Below are positions 23,979 to 34,733 of a DNA stretch of 64,000 nt, one piece after another (the first letter of the stretch is position 1; each line of letters starts with the position of its first letter). The translations under genes were made by a program, and so were the position numbers. The DNA is from Kitasatospora sp. MAA4 (GTDB lineage: Bacteria > Actinomycetota > Actinomycetes > Streptomycetales > Streptomycetaceae). The DNA lies in the NCBI RefSeq assembly GCF_029893355.1, contig NZ_JARZAI010000009.1:1-64000 (forward strand), written 5' to 3'. The notes below the pieces were generated by a model. It was not told the origin of the DNA. It was given only the letters and a program-made list of their open reading frames with translations, and did no database searches.

Positions 23979-25142
23979 TCAGGTTTGCTGGTTGAGGAAG
24001 TTCGCGAGTTCGCTCTCGTACCGGGCGGGGTCGGCGTTCCAGGCGCCGGTGTGGCCGGCTCCGGGGACGGTGACGAGGTGGATCGTGTCCGGCCAGTCGC
24101 GGGCGAACCGGGCGCTGGTGGCGTAGGGGACGATCGTGTCGGCGGTGCCGTGGAAGAGCAGCACGGGCTGCTTGGGGCCGCCGCTTCGCCGGTTCGCGGC
24201 CAGGGTGTCGACCTGGTCGAGGTCAACTCCGGCGCGCAGCCGGATGAAGGGGGTCGCGAAGTCGGCGACGGGGAACGGGATCCCGAGGTTGGTCGCGATG
24301 GTGTTGATGGCCGCCCCGTAGTCGAGCGCGGGTGCGTCGAGGACGACCGAGCGGACCGCGCTGGTGTCGGTGGCGCGCTGCAGGTAGTTCTCGACGATGC
24401 CACCTCCCATGGAGAAGCCGTAGAGCACCACGCCGGCAGCACCGTGGGCGCGGGCGTAGCGGACGGCGGTGTCGAGGTCGTGCCATTCGGTGTTGCCGAG
24501 CTGCCGGTTGCCGTTGCTGTCGTGGGGCGCTCCGGGGTCGTTGCGGTAGGTGATGTCGAGGACCGGGTAGCCGAGGTCGTGGAGTTCGGGCACGGTCCGC
24601 AGTCCCGCGCTGCGGCCGGCGCCGAGTCCGTGGACCTGGATGACCCAGGTGCTGCGCGTGCCGGGGAGGTACCAGGCGGGCATCGGGCCCAGGTCGCTGG
24701 GGTAGGTGACGTCCTGGTAGTCCAGTCCCAGGGCCTGCTTCGGGTCCGTGTCCCACACGGTGACGGTGATCTTCGCCTTGTCGCCGACGGCGGGCGGGGT
24801 GGTGGCCTGGAGTTCGCGGGTGACTGTCGTGGCGTCCGAGGCGGTGATGCGGCTGAGGACTCCCGAGTGCTGCGCGGATCCGCTGTCCTGCCAGACCAGG
24901 CCGTAGGTGCCGGTGTACCGGCTCTCCGCGGTGGCGGGCAGGGTCACCGTCTCGGTTCCCACGGCGAGGATGCGGGTGTTCAGCGGGGTGTCGTCGATGG
25001 GGTGCAGGAGTTTGACGGTCAGCAGCCACAGGGCGCCGGCCGCCGCGCCGAGCGTGAGAACGAGCAGGCCGGCGACGATGATGACGATGCGTCGGCGCAG
25101 GCGGGTGCGGCGGTTGGACGGTGGGGTCGGGGGGTGGGTCAT
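23979..25142 (-). CDS. Membrane-anchored alpha/beta hydrolase (387 aa)
   Basis: An N-terminal membrane segment (IVIIVAGLLVLTLGAAAGAL) after a basic RRTRLRRR cluster is followed by an extracytoplasmic beta-rich region and a hydrolase domain. The catalytic triad is Ser in LYGFSMGGG, Asp in FHGTADTIVP and His in GAGHTGAWN. It is the last gene of a three-gene leftward unit (26108 to 23979), 19 bases after the DUF2993 stop. Probably a cell-surface esterase or peptidase; substrate unknown. Confidence 0.88.
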   Translation of the reverse strand: MTHPPTPPSNRRTRLRRRIVIIVAGLLVLTLGAAAGALWLLTVKLLHPIDDTPLNTRILAVGTETVTLPATAESRYTGTYGLVWQDSGSAQHSGVLSRITASDATTVTRELQATTPPAVGDKAKITVTVWDTDPKQALGLDYQDVTYPSDLGPMPAWYLPGTRSTWVIQVHGLGAGRSAGLRTVPELHDLGYPVLDITYRNDPGAPHDSNGNRQLGNTEWHDLDTAVRYARAHGAAGVVLYGFSMGGGIVENYLQRATDTSAVRSVVLDAPALDYGAAINTIATNLGIPFPVADFATPFIRLRAGVDLDQVDTLAANRRSGGPKQPVLLFHGTADTIVPYATSARFARDWPDTIHLVTVPGAGHTGAWNADPARYESELANFLNQQT

Positions 25143-25161
25143 CTCCGGGCCGGCTCCTGGT

Positions 25162-25914
25162 TCATGGGTGCTTCAGTGTGGTGGGGCCGGAAGCCAGGGT
25201 GAGGGCGAGTCCGGTCGGTGTGACGGTGAGTGCGAGGGGTTTGAGGGACAGCGGGTAGTCGGCCTGCTGGTTGCGCGCCATCAGTCGGGTGTTGATCTGG
25301 TCGAGCGGGGGGCCGGTGATCGTCCGGCCGAGGAGCTGCAGGCTGGTGGCCGTGATGGTGACCCGGCCGTCGGCCAGGGCGGGTTTGAGCGTCAACTGGC
25401 CCATGCCGCCGGGGCCGACGGTGAGCAGGAGGCTTCCGGTGGCGGGGTCGGTTCGGGCACCGCTGACGGGAATGCCCTGGCCCGAGTCGCGGACGGCTTG
25501 CGCCAGGGAGTCGGCGGGGATCGTGACGTCGGCCCGGACCTGGGACGCCGTCGCGGGTTCGGCCAGGTGGACGTCGTCGAGCGTGACACGGACCGAGGCG
25601 TCGGTGAGCGGGCCGAGGCGGGCGTTGTCAGCGCTGAGCGTGACGCGGCCCAGGTGTCGGTCGAAGAGCGTGAGCAGGGCCGGGCCGTCGCCGGTGTCGA
25701 CCGTCACACGGGTGTCGAGGGACTTCCCCATGCCCGAGGCGATCCGGTTCTCCAGGACGTGCCGGGCTACCGCCTCGCCGACCCCGACGACGGCCAGCAG
25801 GGCGGCCACGGACAGGACGACGGCGCGTGTGATCCGACCACGCCGGGTGGCTGGGCGACGCAGGCGGCCCGGCCGTCCGGTGCTGGTTCGGGTCGGTGCG
25901 GCACGGGTGGTCAT
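25162..25914 (-). CDS. DUF2993-family membrane-anchored lipid-binding-like protein (250 aa)
   Basis: A basic N terminus and one membrane segment (AVVLSVAALLAVVGVGEAV) are followed by the DUF2993 beta-rich fold (VTVDTGDGPALLTLFDRHLG, then LTLKPALADGRVTITATSL). DUF2993 proteins resemble extracytoplasmic TULIP-type lipid binders. ATG 25914 is preceded by AGGACAACG and overlaps the stop of the small membrane gene before it (ATGA), indicating coupled translation. Confidence 0.88.
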   Translation of the reverse strand: MTTRAAPTRTSTGRPGRLRRPATRRGRITRAVVLSVAALLAVVGVGEAVARHVLENRIASGMGKSLDTRVTVDTGDGPALLTLFDRHLGRVTLSADNARLGPLTDASVRVTLDDVHLAEPATASQVRADVTIPADSLAQAVRDSGQGIPVSGARTDPATGSLLLTVGPGGMGQLTLKPALADGRVTITATSLQLLGRTITGPPLDQINTRLMARNQQADYPLSLKPLALTVTPTGLALTLASGPTTLKHP

Positions 25915-26108
25915 CGTTGTCCTGCCCTCGGGGTCGGGGTGTCGGACGGTGTGTGCGGTCCTGTGCGGTCCCGGCGCCCTCCCGCGTCCCTCAGGTCTTC
26001 CGGGGACGGGCCCCGCCCGGTGCGTGCAAGCAGCACCCCGACCGCGGTGAGCAGGAGCACCGCGACGCAGAGGCCGGCCAGCGCGAGCAACCTGGAACTG
26101 GTGAGCAC
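25911..26108 (-). CDS. Small single-pass membrane protein (65 aa)
   Basis: GTG 26108 follows AAGGAGG at 7 bases, an excellent ribosome site. The product has one membrane helix (LLALAGLCVAVLLLTAVGVLL) and a charged, Pro/Arg-rich tail. Its stop overlaps the DUF2993 start, so it is the first gene of the unit. The operon is divergent from the two-component system at 26362, which may control it (inference). Confidence 0.7.
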   Translation of the reverse strand: MLTSSRLLALAGLCVAVLLLTAVGVLLARTGRGPSPEDLRDAGGRRDRTGPHTPSDTPTPRAGQR

Positions 26109-26361
26109 GACTGCCCTCCTTCGTCCTGACCGCCGGTCGTCCGGGCCTCGCCGGTCGGCGAGGCCGCAAACATCCTGTCCCCGCTGTGCAAGGCGAAGGT
26201 TCGGCCTGTGTTCGAGCCATGTAAGGATCACCGCCGGTCAGCGGGACGAGGGCGGGGCGCGGGTTAGCATCGGTGCAGTTCGAAGCCGTTGCGCCCGCGG
26301 CCGGCCGAGCAGCCGCGAGAGGGGTGCAGCGGCGCCGGGAGACTGCGGTGACACCCAACAG

Positions 26362-27048
26362 ATGACACAGAGCAAGGGGCTCGTCCTGGTGGTGGAGGAC
26401 GAGCGACACATCGCCGACCTCCAGCGCCTCTACCTCACCCGCGAGGGCTTCGGCGTCCACACCGAGAGTGACGGCATGGCCGGGCTGGCCGCCGTCGCAC
26501 GGCTGCGGCCGGTGGCGATCGTTCTCGACATCGGACTGCCCGGACTGGACGGCACCGACTTCTGCCGCCGGCTGCGCGCGGCCGACGACTGGACACCCGT
26601 CATCCTGGTCACCGCCCGGGACGAGGAGGCCGACCGGATCCTCGGCCTGGAGATCGGCGCCGACGACTACCTCACCAAGCCGTTCTCGCCCCGCGAGCTG
26701 GTCGCCCGCCTCAAGGCGGTGCTGCGCCGCACCGCCGGCCCACCGGGCTCGGCCATCCTGGGAACCGGCCGGCTGCGCCTGGACCCGGGTCGCCGCACGG
26801 CCCTGCGCGACGGCGAACCGCTGGAGCTGACCACCACCGAGTTCAACCTGCTCGCCCATCTGCTCGCCCGGCCCGGCCAGGTCTTCAGCCGCGAGCAGCT
26901 GCGTGCCCAGGTCTGGGGGCACGCCGACTACGGCGACAGCAGGGTCGTCGACGTGTACGTCTCGCAGCTGCGCGCCAAGCTCGGCGACGCCAGCCCGATC
27001 CGCACCGTGCGGGGGATCGGCTACAGCGCCCAGGAGCCCGGCCGGTGA
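26362..27048 (+). CDS. OmpR/PhoB-family response regulator
   Basis: A 228-residue regulator: receiver domain (VLVVEDERHIADLQRLYL, phospho-Asp in IVLDIGLPGLDG, Lys in YLTKPFSP) and winged-helix domain (LTTTEFNLLAHLLARPGQVF, then SRVVDVYVSQLRAKLGD). ATG 26362 is the only in-frame start ahead of the receiver. Its TGA overlaps the GTG of the kinase (GTGA). A TAGCAT -10-like element lies at 26263-26268. It probably autoregulates and controls the divergent membrane operon. Confidence 0.93.
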   Translation: MTQSKGLVLVVEDERHIADLQRLYLTREGFGVHTESDGMAGLAAVARLRPVAIVLDIGLPGLDGTDFCRRLRAADDWTPVILVTARDEEADRILGLEIGADDYLTKPFSPRELVARLKAVLRRTAGPPGSAILGTGRLRLDPGRRTALRDGEPLELTTTEFNLLAHLLARPGQVFSREQLRAQVWGHADYGDSRVVDVYVSQLRAKLGDASPIRTVRGIGYSAQEPGR

Positions 27049-28412
27049 AGCGTCTGCGCGCGGGCTCGCTCACCAGCAGCCTGGTCCTGCTCGCCACCGT
27101 GGTGGCAGCTACCGCCGTGCTGCTGGCGGGCATCGCGGCCTGGCAGACCGCCCGCTCCAATGCGGAGTCCCAGTACCGGGAGCGCCTGTCCCGCCAGGCC
27201 ACCGTGCTGAGCCTGGCCCCCAACCTGTCCGTGCTGCTCCTCGACCAGGCCCAGCGCCTCACCGGGGCCACTGGGGTCCAGGTCGCCGTCATCGCCCCCG
27301 ACGGACAGGTGGACGGCCCGGCGGCCAGGGCCGTCAACCCGGCCGACCGGGACGCACTGCTCGCCGGACGGACACTCTCCACCACGGGCTCACTCGGCGA
27401 CCAGCGCGTGCTCGTCCAGGGACACCCGGCGGGCAACGGCGGCGCCGTCGTACTGACCCAGCCCTTCACCGAGGTCGACGCGGCCGCCAACCGGATGCGC
27501 GGCAGTCTGACGCTCCCCCTGGTCACGGGCCTGGTCGGAGCCGCCTTGGCGGGCGCCCTGCTGGCCCGCCGGATCGCCCGCCCCCTGGTGGCGGCGGCCG
27601 GCGTCGCCCACCGACTCGCCGCGGGCGAACGCGGCCTGCACTGCGAAGCAGACGGCCCCACCGAAGCCCGCGACGTCGCCCAAGCCCTGAACACCCTGGG
27701 TGCCGCCCTGGAGCGCAGCGAACAACGCCAACGCGACTTCCTGACCTCGATCTCCCACGAGATCCGCACCCCCCTCACCGCACTCCAGGGCTACGCCGAG
27801 GCCCTCACCGACGGCGTCATCGAACCCGCGCAGCAGGCCCAGGTCGGCCAGATCCTCCTGACCGAGACCAAGCGCCTGGACCGCTTCGTCTCCGACCTGC
27901 TCGAACTCGCCCGCCTGGACGCCGACGACTTCCCGGTCACCCGCGAACCCACCGACCTGGCCGCCCTCGTCCGTGAGACCGCCGAAGCCTGGGACCAGCG
28001 GGCCCGGCAGGGCGGGCTGCACCTGCGAGTGGAACAGACCGGCGAACCCGTGATCACGCTCACCGACGGATTCCGGGTCCGCCAGCTGCTCGACGGCCTG
28101 ATCGGCAACGCCGTGCGCGTCTCCCCACCCGGCACCCCCGTCGTACTGGCCATGCGCAGAACGGACACCGGCGACACCGAGCTGCAGGTCCGCGACGGCG
28201 GCCCGGGCCTGAGCGACGACGACATCCAGGTCGCCTTCCAACCCGGTGCCCTGCACGCCCGTTACGCGGGCACCCGCCCCGCCGGCACCGGCCTCGGCCT
28301 GGCCATCACCCACCGCCTCGCCGACCGGCTCGGCGCCACCATCACTGTCCGCGGCCACGGCCCCGAAGGCGGCGCCTGCTTCACCGTCGCCCTCGGCCCC
28401 GGCCCGGACTGA
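27045..28412 (+). CDS. Membrane sensor histidine kinase
   Basis: A 455-residue kinase: TM1 (LVLLATVVAATAVLLAGI), an extracellular sensor of about 115 residues, TM2 (PLVTGLVGAALAGALLA), HAMP, then the phospho-accepting His in SHEIRTPL, N box LIGNAVRVSP, G1 DGGPGLSDDD and G2 GTGLGLAI. GTG 27045 overlaps the response-regulator stop, so the two are translated together. Signal not identifiable. Confidence 0.93.
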   Translation: MKRLRAGSLTSSLVLLATVVAATAVLLAGIAAWQTARSNAESQYRERLSRQATVLSLAPNLSVLLLDQAQRLTGATGVQVAVIAPDGQVDGPAARAVNPADRDALLAGRTLSTTGSLGDQRVLVQGHPAGNGGAVVLTQPFTEVDAAANRMRGSLTLPLVTGLVGAALAGALLARRIARPLVAAAGVAHRLAAGERGLHCEADGPTEARDVAQALNTLGAALERSEQRQRDFLTSISHEIRTPLTALQGYAEALTDGVIEPAQQAQVGQILLTETKRLDRFVSDLLELARLDADDFPVTREPTDLAALVRETAEAWDQRARQGGLHLRVEQTGEPVITLTDGFRVRQLLDGLIGNAVRVSPPGTPVVLAMRRTDTGDTELQVRDGGPGLSDDDIQVAFQPGALHARYAGTRPAGTGLGLAITHRLADRLGATITVRGHGPEGGACFTVALGPGPD

Positions 28413-28537
28413 CTGACGCATTCGCCAAACCGAGCGGACCGTCACGCGCTGTGTCAGCGCTGCCCACCCCCCGAGCGCACCTCGAAGCTGCCCTGGTAGC
28501 GGCCTGCTCGGCGAACAAGCTGCACACCGAGTCCGAA

Positions 28538-29422
28538 TCACGTCCTCGGAGCCGGTCGGGTGGCTTCGGTGGCGTTCCAGCTGGCGAGGAGATTGAGGGC
28601 GTCGGCGTCGCGACTGCCGGGTGCGACGCCACACACGATGAGGGACAGGCCCTCGTCGGCGGCGAGTTCCATCGTTTCGTAATTGATCGTCAGCTGTCCG
28701 ACCAGTGGGTGATTGAGGCGTTTGGCGCCTGCGCGGTGGCGGCGGACTTCGTGGCGGGCCCAGCGTTGGCGGAAGGTGTCGCCGCGGGTGGAGAGTTCAC
28801 CGATCAGGTCGGACAGGGCCTTGTCGTACGGGTTACGGCCGACTTCGGCGCGCAGGGTGGCGACGTTCTGGTCGGCGACGGCGTCCCAGTCGGGGTAGAA
28901 CTCGGCGGCGGCCGGGTCCAGGAAGGTGAAGCGGGCGGAGTTGAGCGGCCGGGCAGGGCTGTCGAAGACCGGCGCGAACAGGGCGCGGGCGAAGGCGTTG
29001 CCCGCCAGCAGGTCCAGGCGGCCGTTGCGGATGTAGGCGGGGACGCCGCTCATCGCCTCCAGCATGTTCCACAGCTCCGGGCGCAGGGTGCGGCGCGAGG
29101 GGTGGCGTGGGGTGCGGGCGTCGGCGGCGGTGGCGTTGGCGGCGCGCACGAGGTCGAAGAGGTGAGCGCGTTCGGCGTCGTCGAGTTGTAGTGCGCGGGC
29201 GATGGCGTCCAGGACGGCGTTGGTGGCGCCGCGGGCGTCGCCGCGCTCCAGGCGGGTGTAGTAGGGGACGCTGACGCCGGCCAGGAGGGCGACTTCCTCG
29301 CGGCGCAGCCCGGGGACGCGGCGTGTTCCTTCCAGCGGGGAGAGCTTGAGGCCGGCCTGCTCGGGGGTGACGCGGGCCCGGCGGGTGGTGAGGAAGTCGC
29401 GGATCTCGGTGCGTCGGTCCAT
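28538..29422 (-). CDS. XRE-family regulator with MmyB-like ligand-binding domain
   Basis: A 294-residue regulator. The N-terminal HTH (RREEVALLAGVSVPYYTRLERG) is followed by the MLTR domain, which in relatives binds small molecules or fatty acids (PAYIRNGRLDLLAGNAFARA, then SRDADALNLLASW). TAGGGT sits exactly 6 bases before ATG 29422 and no ribosome site is seen, so the mRNA is probably leaderless. It is divergent from the aldo/keto reductase at 29723; regulators of this type usually repress the neighbouring oxidoreductase. Confidence 0.9.
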   Translation of the reverse strand: MDRRTEIRDFLTTRRARVTPEQAGLKLSPLEGTRRVPGLRREEVALLAGVSVPYYTRLERGDARGATNAVLDAIARALQLDDAERAHLFDLVRAANATAADARTPRHPSRRTLRPELWNMLEAMSGVPAYIRNGRLDLLAGNAFARALFAPVFDSPARPLNSARFTFLDPAAAEFYPDWDAVADQNVATLRAEVGRNPYDKALSDLIGELSTRGDTFRQRWARHEVRRHRAGAKRLNHPLVGQLTINYETMELAADEGLSLIVCGVAPGSRDADALNLLASWNATEATRPAPRT

Positions 29423-29592
29423 GCCCCGACCCTACGGCCGGGCGCTGTGCCGTATGCGGGTGTGGGGGACCTTGTCAGGGTCTGCTTGGCGGCCCCGGAG
29501 GCGTGCTGGGCGGTGTTGTCTGGAGGAGAGCTTCGCCCCCGGCCCACCGCAGGAGGTTCCCCCGGAACCGAGCAGTCCCTGCGACACGCCCC

Positions 29593-29682
29593 CTTGGCCG
29601 CGACGCTCAGCTGACAGGCCACCTGCGCCGCGCCCTCGACAACGGCCTCACCCCCGAGCAACGCGCCGAGCTCACCGACTGA
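29593..29682 (+). pseudogene. Carboxymuconolactone decarboxylase C-terminal fragment
   Basis: The frame [19 protein letters not shown] followed by [10 protein letters not shown]-stop matches the AhpD/CMD motif ([14 protein letters not shown]). No start or N-terminal part is present. Only about 30 codons survive between the XRE and AKR genes, so it is a gene remnant; a functional neighbour of this family often accompanies AKR genes under XRE control. Confidence 0.65.
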
Positions 29683-29722
29683 CCCCCACCTGCTCGACCA
29701 CCAGTCCTTTCAAGGAGCACCC

Positions 29723-30574
29723 GTGCAGCACGTCACTCTGAACAACGGCGTCCAGATGCCGATCCTCGGCTTCGGCGTCTACCAGATCCCGGCGGACAAG
29801 ACCGAGCAGGCCGTCTCGGACGCCCTGGCTGCCGGCTACCGGCTGCTGGATACCGCCGCCGCCTACGGCAACGAGGAGGCCGTCGGCCACGCGATCAAGA
29901 ACAGCGGCATCCCGCGCCAAGACCTGTTCGTCACCACCAAGCTCTGGGTCCAGGACGCACCCGCGCAGGACAACACCCGCCGCGCCATCGAGACTTCCCT
30001 GACCAAGCTCGGCCTGGACCACGTCGACCTGTACCTGATGCACCAGCCCTTCGGCGACGTCTACGGACAGTGGCGCGCCATGGAGGCCGCCAACCGCGAG
30101 GGCCTGGCCAAGGCGATCGGTGTCGCCAACTTCTACCCTGACCGCCTCCTGGACCTGATCTTCAACAACGAGATCACCCCGCAGGTCAACCAGATCGAGA
30201 CCCACCCGTTCTTCCAACGCACCGCCGACCACGACCTCATGCGCGAGCACGGCGTCCAGCACCAGGCGTGGGGCGGCTTCGCCGAAGGCAAGAACGACCT
30301 GTTCACCCACCCTGTCCTCAGCGAGATCGGTGACGCCCACGGCAAGTCCGTGGCCCAGGTCGTGCTCCGCTGGATGATCCAGCGCGACATCGTCACCATC
30401 CCCAAGTCGGTCAACCCCGACCGGATGGCGCAGAACATCGACGTCTTCGAATTCGAGCTCACCGACGCCCAGATGGCCCGCATCGCAGCCCTCGACACCG
30501 GCACCACGCTGTTCTTCGACCACCACGACCCCGAGATGGTCGCCTGGCTCAGCAAGCGCCGCCTGGACAGCTGA
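29723..30574 (+). CDS. Aldo/keto reductase (2,5-diketo-gluconate reductase-like)
   Basis: A 283-residue NADPH-dependent reductase. Catalytic Asp and Tyr in [13 protein letters not shown], Lys in VTTKLWV, His in LYLMHQPFG; cofactor motif [16 protein letters not shown] 29723 has AAGGAGCACCC upstream. It is controlled in all likelihood by the divergent XRE regulator. It is the last complete gene before site C of the putative island. Confidence 0.93.
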   Translation: MQHVTLNNGVQMPILGFGVYQIPADKTEQAVSDALAAGYRLLDTAAAYGNEEAVGHAIKNSGIPRQDLFVTTKLWVQDAPAQDNTRRAIETSLTKLGLDHVDLYLMHQPFGDVYGQWRAMEAANREGLAKAIGVANFYPDRLLDLIFNNEITPQVNQIETHPFFQRTADHDLMREHGVQHQAWGGFAEGKNDLFTHPVLSEIGDAHGKSVAQVVLRWMIQRDIVTIPKSVNPDRMAQNIDVFEFELTDAQMARIAALDTGTTLFFDHHDPEMVAWLSKRRLDS

Positions 30575-30612
30575 GCCACAGCACCAGGAACAGCCCTGGA
30601 GACCGCGACCGG

Positions 30613-30699
30613 TGCGGTTCGGGTGCAGGACCCGGGCACGGGGAGATCGCCCCCGGCTCCTGCACGGTCGTCGCCGACCACCCGGCGCTGTCCCGGTAG
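30613..30699 (+). other. Putative attR with displaced PTH2 3' end (site C)
   Basis: Bases 30643-30694 repeat the PTH2 gene end at 15754-15805 (50 of 52). The frame continues to a native-looking ending, HPALSR and TAG at 30697-30699. The left flank 30613-30656 matches site B (43 of 44). This is the element-half joined to chromosome-half expected of attR. It abuts the UvrA-like gene, so PTH2 and UvrA were probably convergent neighbours before insertion. Confidence 0.65.
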
Positions 30700-30702
30700 T
30701 TG

Positions 30703-33063
<2,361 letters not shown>

Positions 33064-33103
33064 GCTCTTCGTCTCTCCATCTGTCTGCGGGCTGGGCCTG
33101 TTG

Positions 33104-33139
33104 GAGCGGGCGCGACCCCATCGAGGGTCGCGCCCGCTC
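33104..33139 (-). terminator. Hairpin terminator behind the VOC gene
   Basis: GAGCGGGCGCGACCC and GGGTCGCGCCCGCTC, a perfect 15-bp stem with a 6-base loop, 10 bases past the VOC gene stop and before the UvrA-like gene. Confidence 0.85.
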
Positions 33140-33148
33140 CCACGGCGG

Positions 33149-33505
33149 TCATCGGTCCTGGAGTAGCCCGAGGACGTTGCCGTCGGGGTCGGTGAAGGTG
33201 GCCACCAGGCGGCCGCCGCCGACGTCGTGTGCGGACTCCTTCACGACGGCGCCCGCGGCGGTCACCTCGGCGAGCTTGGCCTCGATGTCCTTCACGTGCC
33301 AGTAGGCCACCGGTGAGGTCATGCCCTGCAGTGCGCCGTTGGGTACCAGCCCGATCTGCTGGCCCTCGGCCTCGAAGCCGACGTAGTACTCCGAGTCGGC
33401 CACCGGCGCCACGCCGAGCAGCGCGGTGTACACCGCCTTGGCTGCCGCCAGGTCGGACACGGGGTGCAGGACGGTCTTGATTCCCTGGGTGGAAGAGCCG
33501 GTCAT
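33149..33505 (-). CDS. VOC-superfamily (glyoxalase-fold) protein
   Basis: A 118-residue protein with the paired beta-alpha-beta-beta-beta fold: [23 protein letters not shown], then [19 protein letters not shown] and [17 protein letters not shown] 33505 is preceded by AAGGAGCGACCC. It may bind a metal or a small ligand; the second-half Asp-Pro-Asp-Gly-Asn motif is typical for glyoxalase-like antibiotic-resistance proteins, but function cannot be fixed. Confidence 0.9.
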   Translation of the reverse strand: MTGSSTQGIKTVLHPVSDLAAAKAVYTALLGVAPVADSEYYVGFEAEGQQIGLVPNGALQGMTSPVAYWHVKDIEAKLAEVTAAGAVVKESAHDVGGGRLVATFTDPDGNVLGLLQDR

Positions 33506-33626
33506 GGGTCGCTCCTTGGGGTGGTCGGTGACTTCAACCGACCCTAGTCGCGGCCCCTGGACCCCGCTTCTCCATTCCTGACCAGCTTTGCGGCACGCGA
33601 CGGGGCGAAGGTTGCCTGACGCGGCA

Positions 33627-33902
33627 CTAGCTTTGCGGCGCCGAGGCGAGGCCGGGCGGGGCGGCGGCCAGGGCGGCCCGGATGGCGTCGATCAGGGCCA
33701 GCGCGGACTCCTCGGTCAGCTCCACCGCGACGCGGGCGGAGGGGCCCATGGCGGGGTTGAGGAAGTCGATGTTGACGGTGTGCTCGAAGGGGGCGTGCTG
33801 CGGGTGGTCGACGCAGACCATGGCGGTGGTGAGCGGGAGGTAGCCTGCGGCGCCCTTGCCGCTGCCCTGGATCTCGGCCAGCTCGGTCAGATAGGTGCAC
33901 AT
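33627..33902 (-). CDS. DUF6295-family protein (91 aa)
   Basis: Begins MCTYLTELAEIQGSGKGA and contains DHPQHAPFEHTVNIDFLNPAM, matching a small actinobacterial family recalled as DUF6295. ATG 33902 has GAGGAG upstream. It follows the dienelactone hydrolase with a 14-base gap, so the two form an operon. Function unknown. Confidence 0.8.
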   Translation of the reverse strand: MCTYLTELAEIQGSGKGAAGYLPLTTAMVCVDHPQHAPFEHTVNIDFLNPAMGPSARVAVELTEESALALIDAIRAALAAAPPGLASAPQS

Positions 33903-33916
33903 GGTGGTTGCTCTCC

Positions 33917-34660
33917 TCAGGCGCTCAGGTGGCGGCGGTAGAAGTCGAGGATCTTCGCCCAGCCGTCGGTGGCGGCCTGCGGGCGGTAGCCGGGGCGGTC
34001 GACGGCGAAGAAGCCGTGGCCGGCGCCCTCGTAGCTGTGGAACTCGTACTCCTTGCCGGCGGCCTTCATCAGCTCCTCCAGCTCGGCGACCGCCTCGGGG
34101 GAGGGGTACTGGTCGTCCGCGCCGAAGATGCCGAGCAGCGGGCAGGAGAGGTCCTTGGCGAGGTGGCCGATCGGCTGGACCTGGAGCGGGAAGCCCTCGG
34201 GGACGGTGCCGGTGACGAAGGCGCCGTAGCAGTCCACGGCGGCCTGGAGCTCCAGGTGGGCGGCGGCCAGGAAGGCCTGCCGACCGCCGGAGCAGTGGCC
34301 GATGGTGCCCACCCGGCCGTTCGAGGAGGTCAGCCCGCGCAGGTACGCGGCGGCGCCGGCCACGTCGCCGACCAGCCGCTCGTCCGGTACCCCGCCGAGC
34401 GCGCGGGCGGTGGCGGAGGCGTCGTCGGGCGAGGCGCCGGGGGCCTCGCGGGTGTAGAGGTTGGGGCAGACCGCGTTGAAGCCCTCGGCGGCGAAGCGGC
34501 GCACCATCTCCTTGGTGCCGGCGTCGTAGCCGGGCATGTGGTGGATCACCACGACGCTGCCCAGCGGGCCCGCGGTGAGCGGCCGGGCGGAGTACGCCTC
34601 GATGGCGTCGCCGCCGTGGCCGGTGATGGTGACGGTCTCTGCGAGCAGTGCGTCGTACAT
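33917..34660 (-). CDS. Dienelactone hydrolase-family protein
   Basis: A 247-residue alpha/beta hydrolase with the DLH triad: Cys in TIGHCSGGRQAF, Asp in FGADDQYPSPE and His in EGAGHGFFAVDR. DLH enzymes open lactone rings such as dienelactone in chlorocatechol degradation, though many actinobacterial copies act on other esters. ATG 34660 follows GGAAGG. First gene of a pair with the DUF6295 gene. Confidence 0.92.
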   Translation of the reverse strand: MYDALLAETVTITGHGGDAIEAYSARPLTAGPLGSVVVIHHMPGYDAGTKEMVRRFAAEGFNAVCPNLYTREAPGASPDDASATARALGGVPDERLVGDVAGAAAYLRGLTSSNGRVGTIGHCSGGRQAFLAAAHLELQAAVDCYGAFVTGTVPEGFPLQVQPIGHLAKDLSCPLLGIFGADDQYPSPEAVAELEELMKAAGKEYEFHSYEGAGHGFFAVDRPGYRPQAATDGWAKILDFYRRHLSA

Positions 34661-34733
34661 GGTTGGTAGCCGGACCTTCCGTGGGGAGGACAGAGTCTCG
34701 GCGGCAGCGTATCCGGTGTCTCCCAGCGGCGGT

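Noticed and set aside
15754-30699. Annotation of the island as a functional integrative conjugative element
   Set aside because: No integrase, excisionase, Tra or replication protein was recognised; only the att-like repeats and gene remnants support integration.
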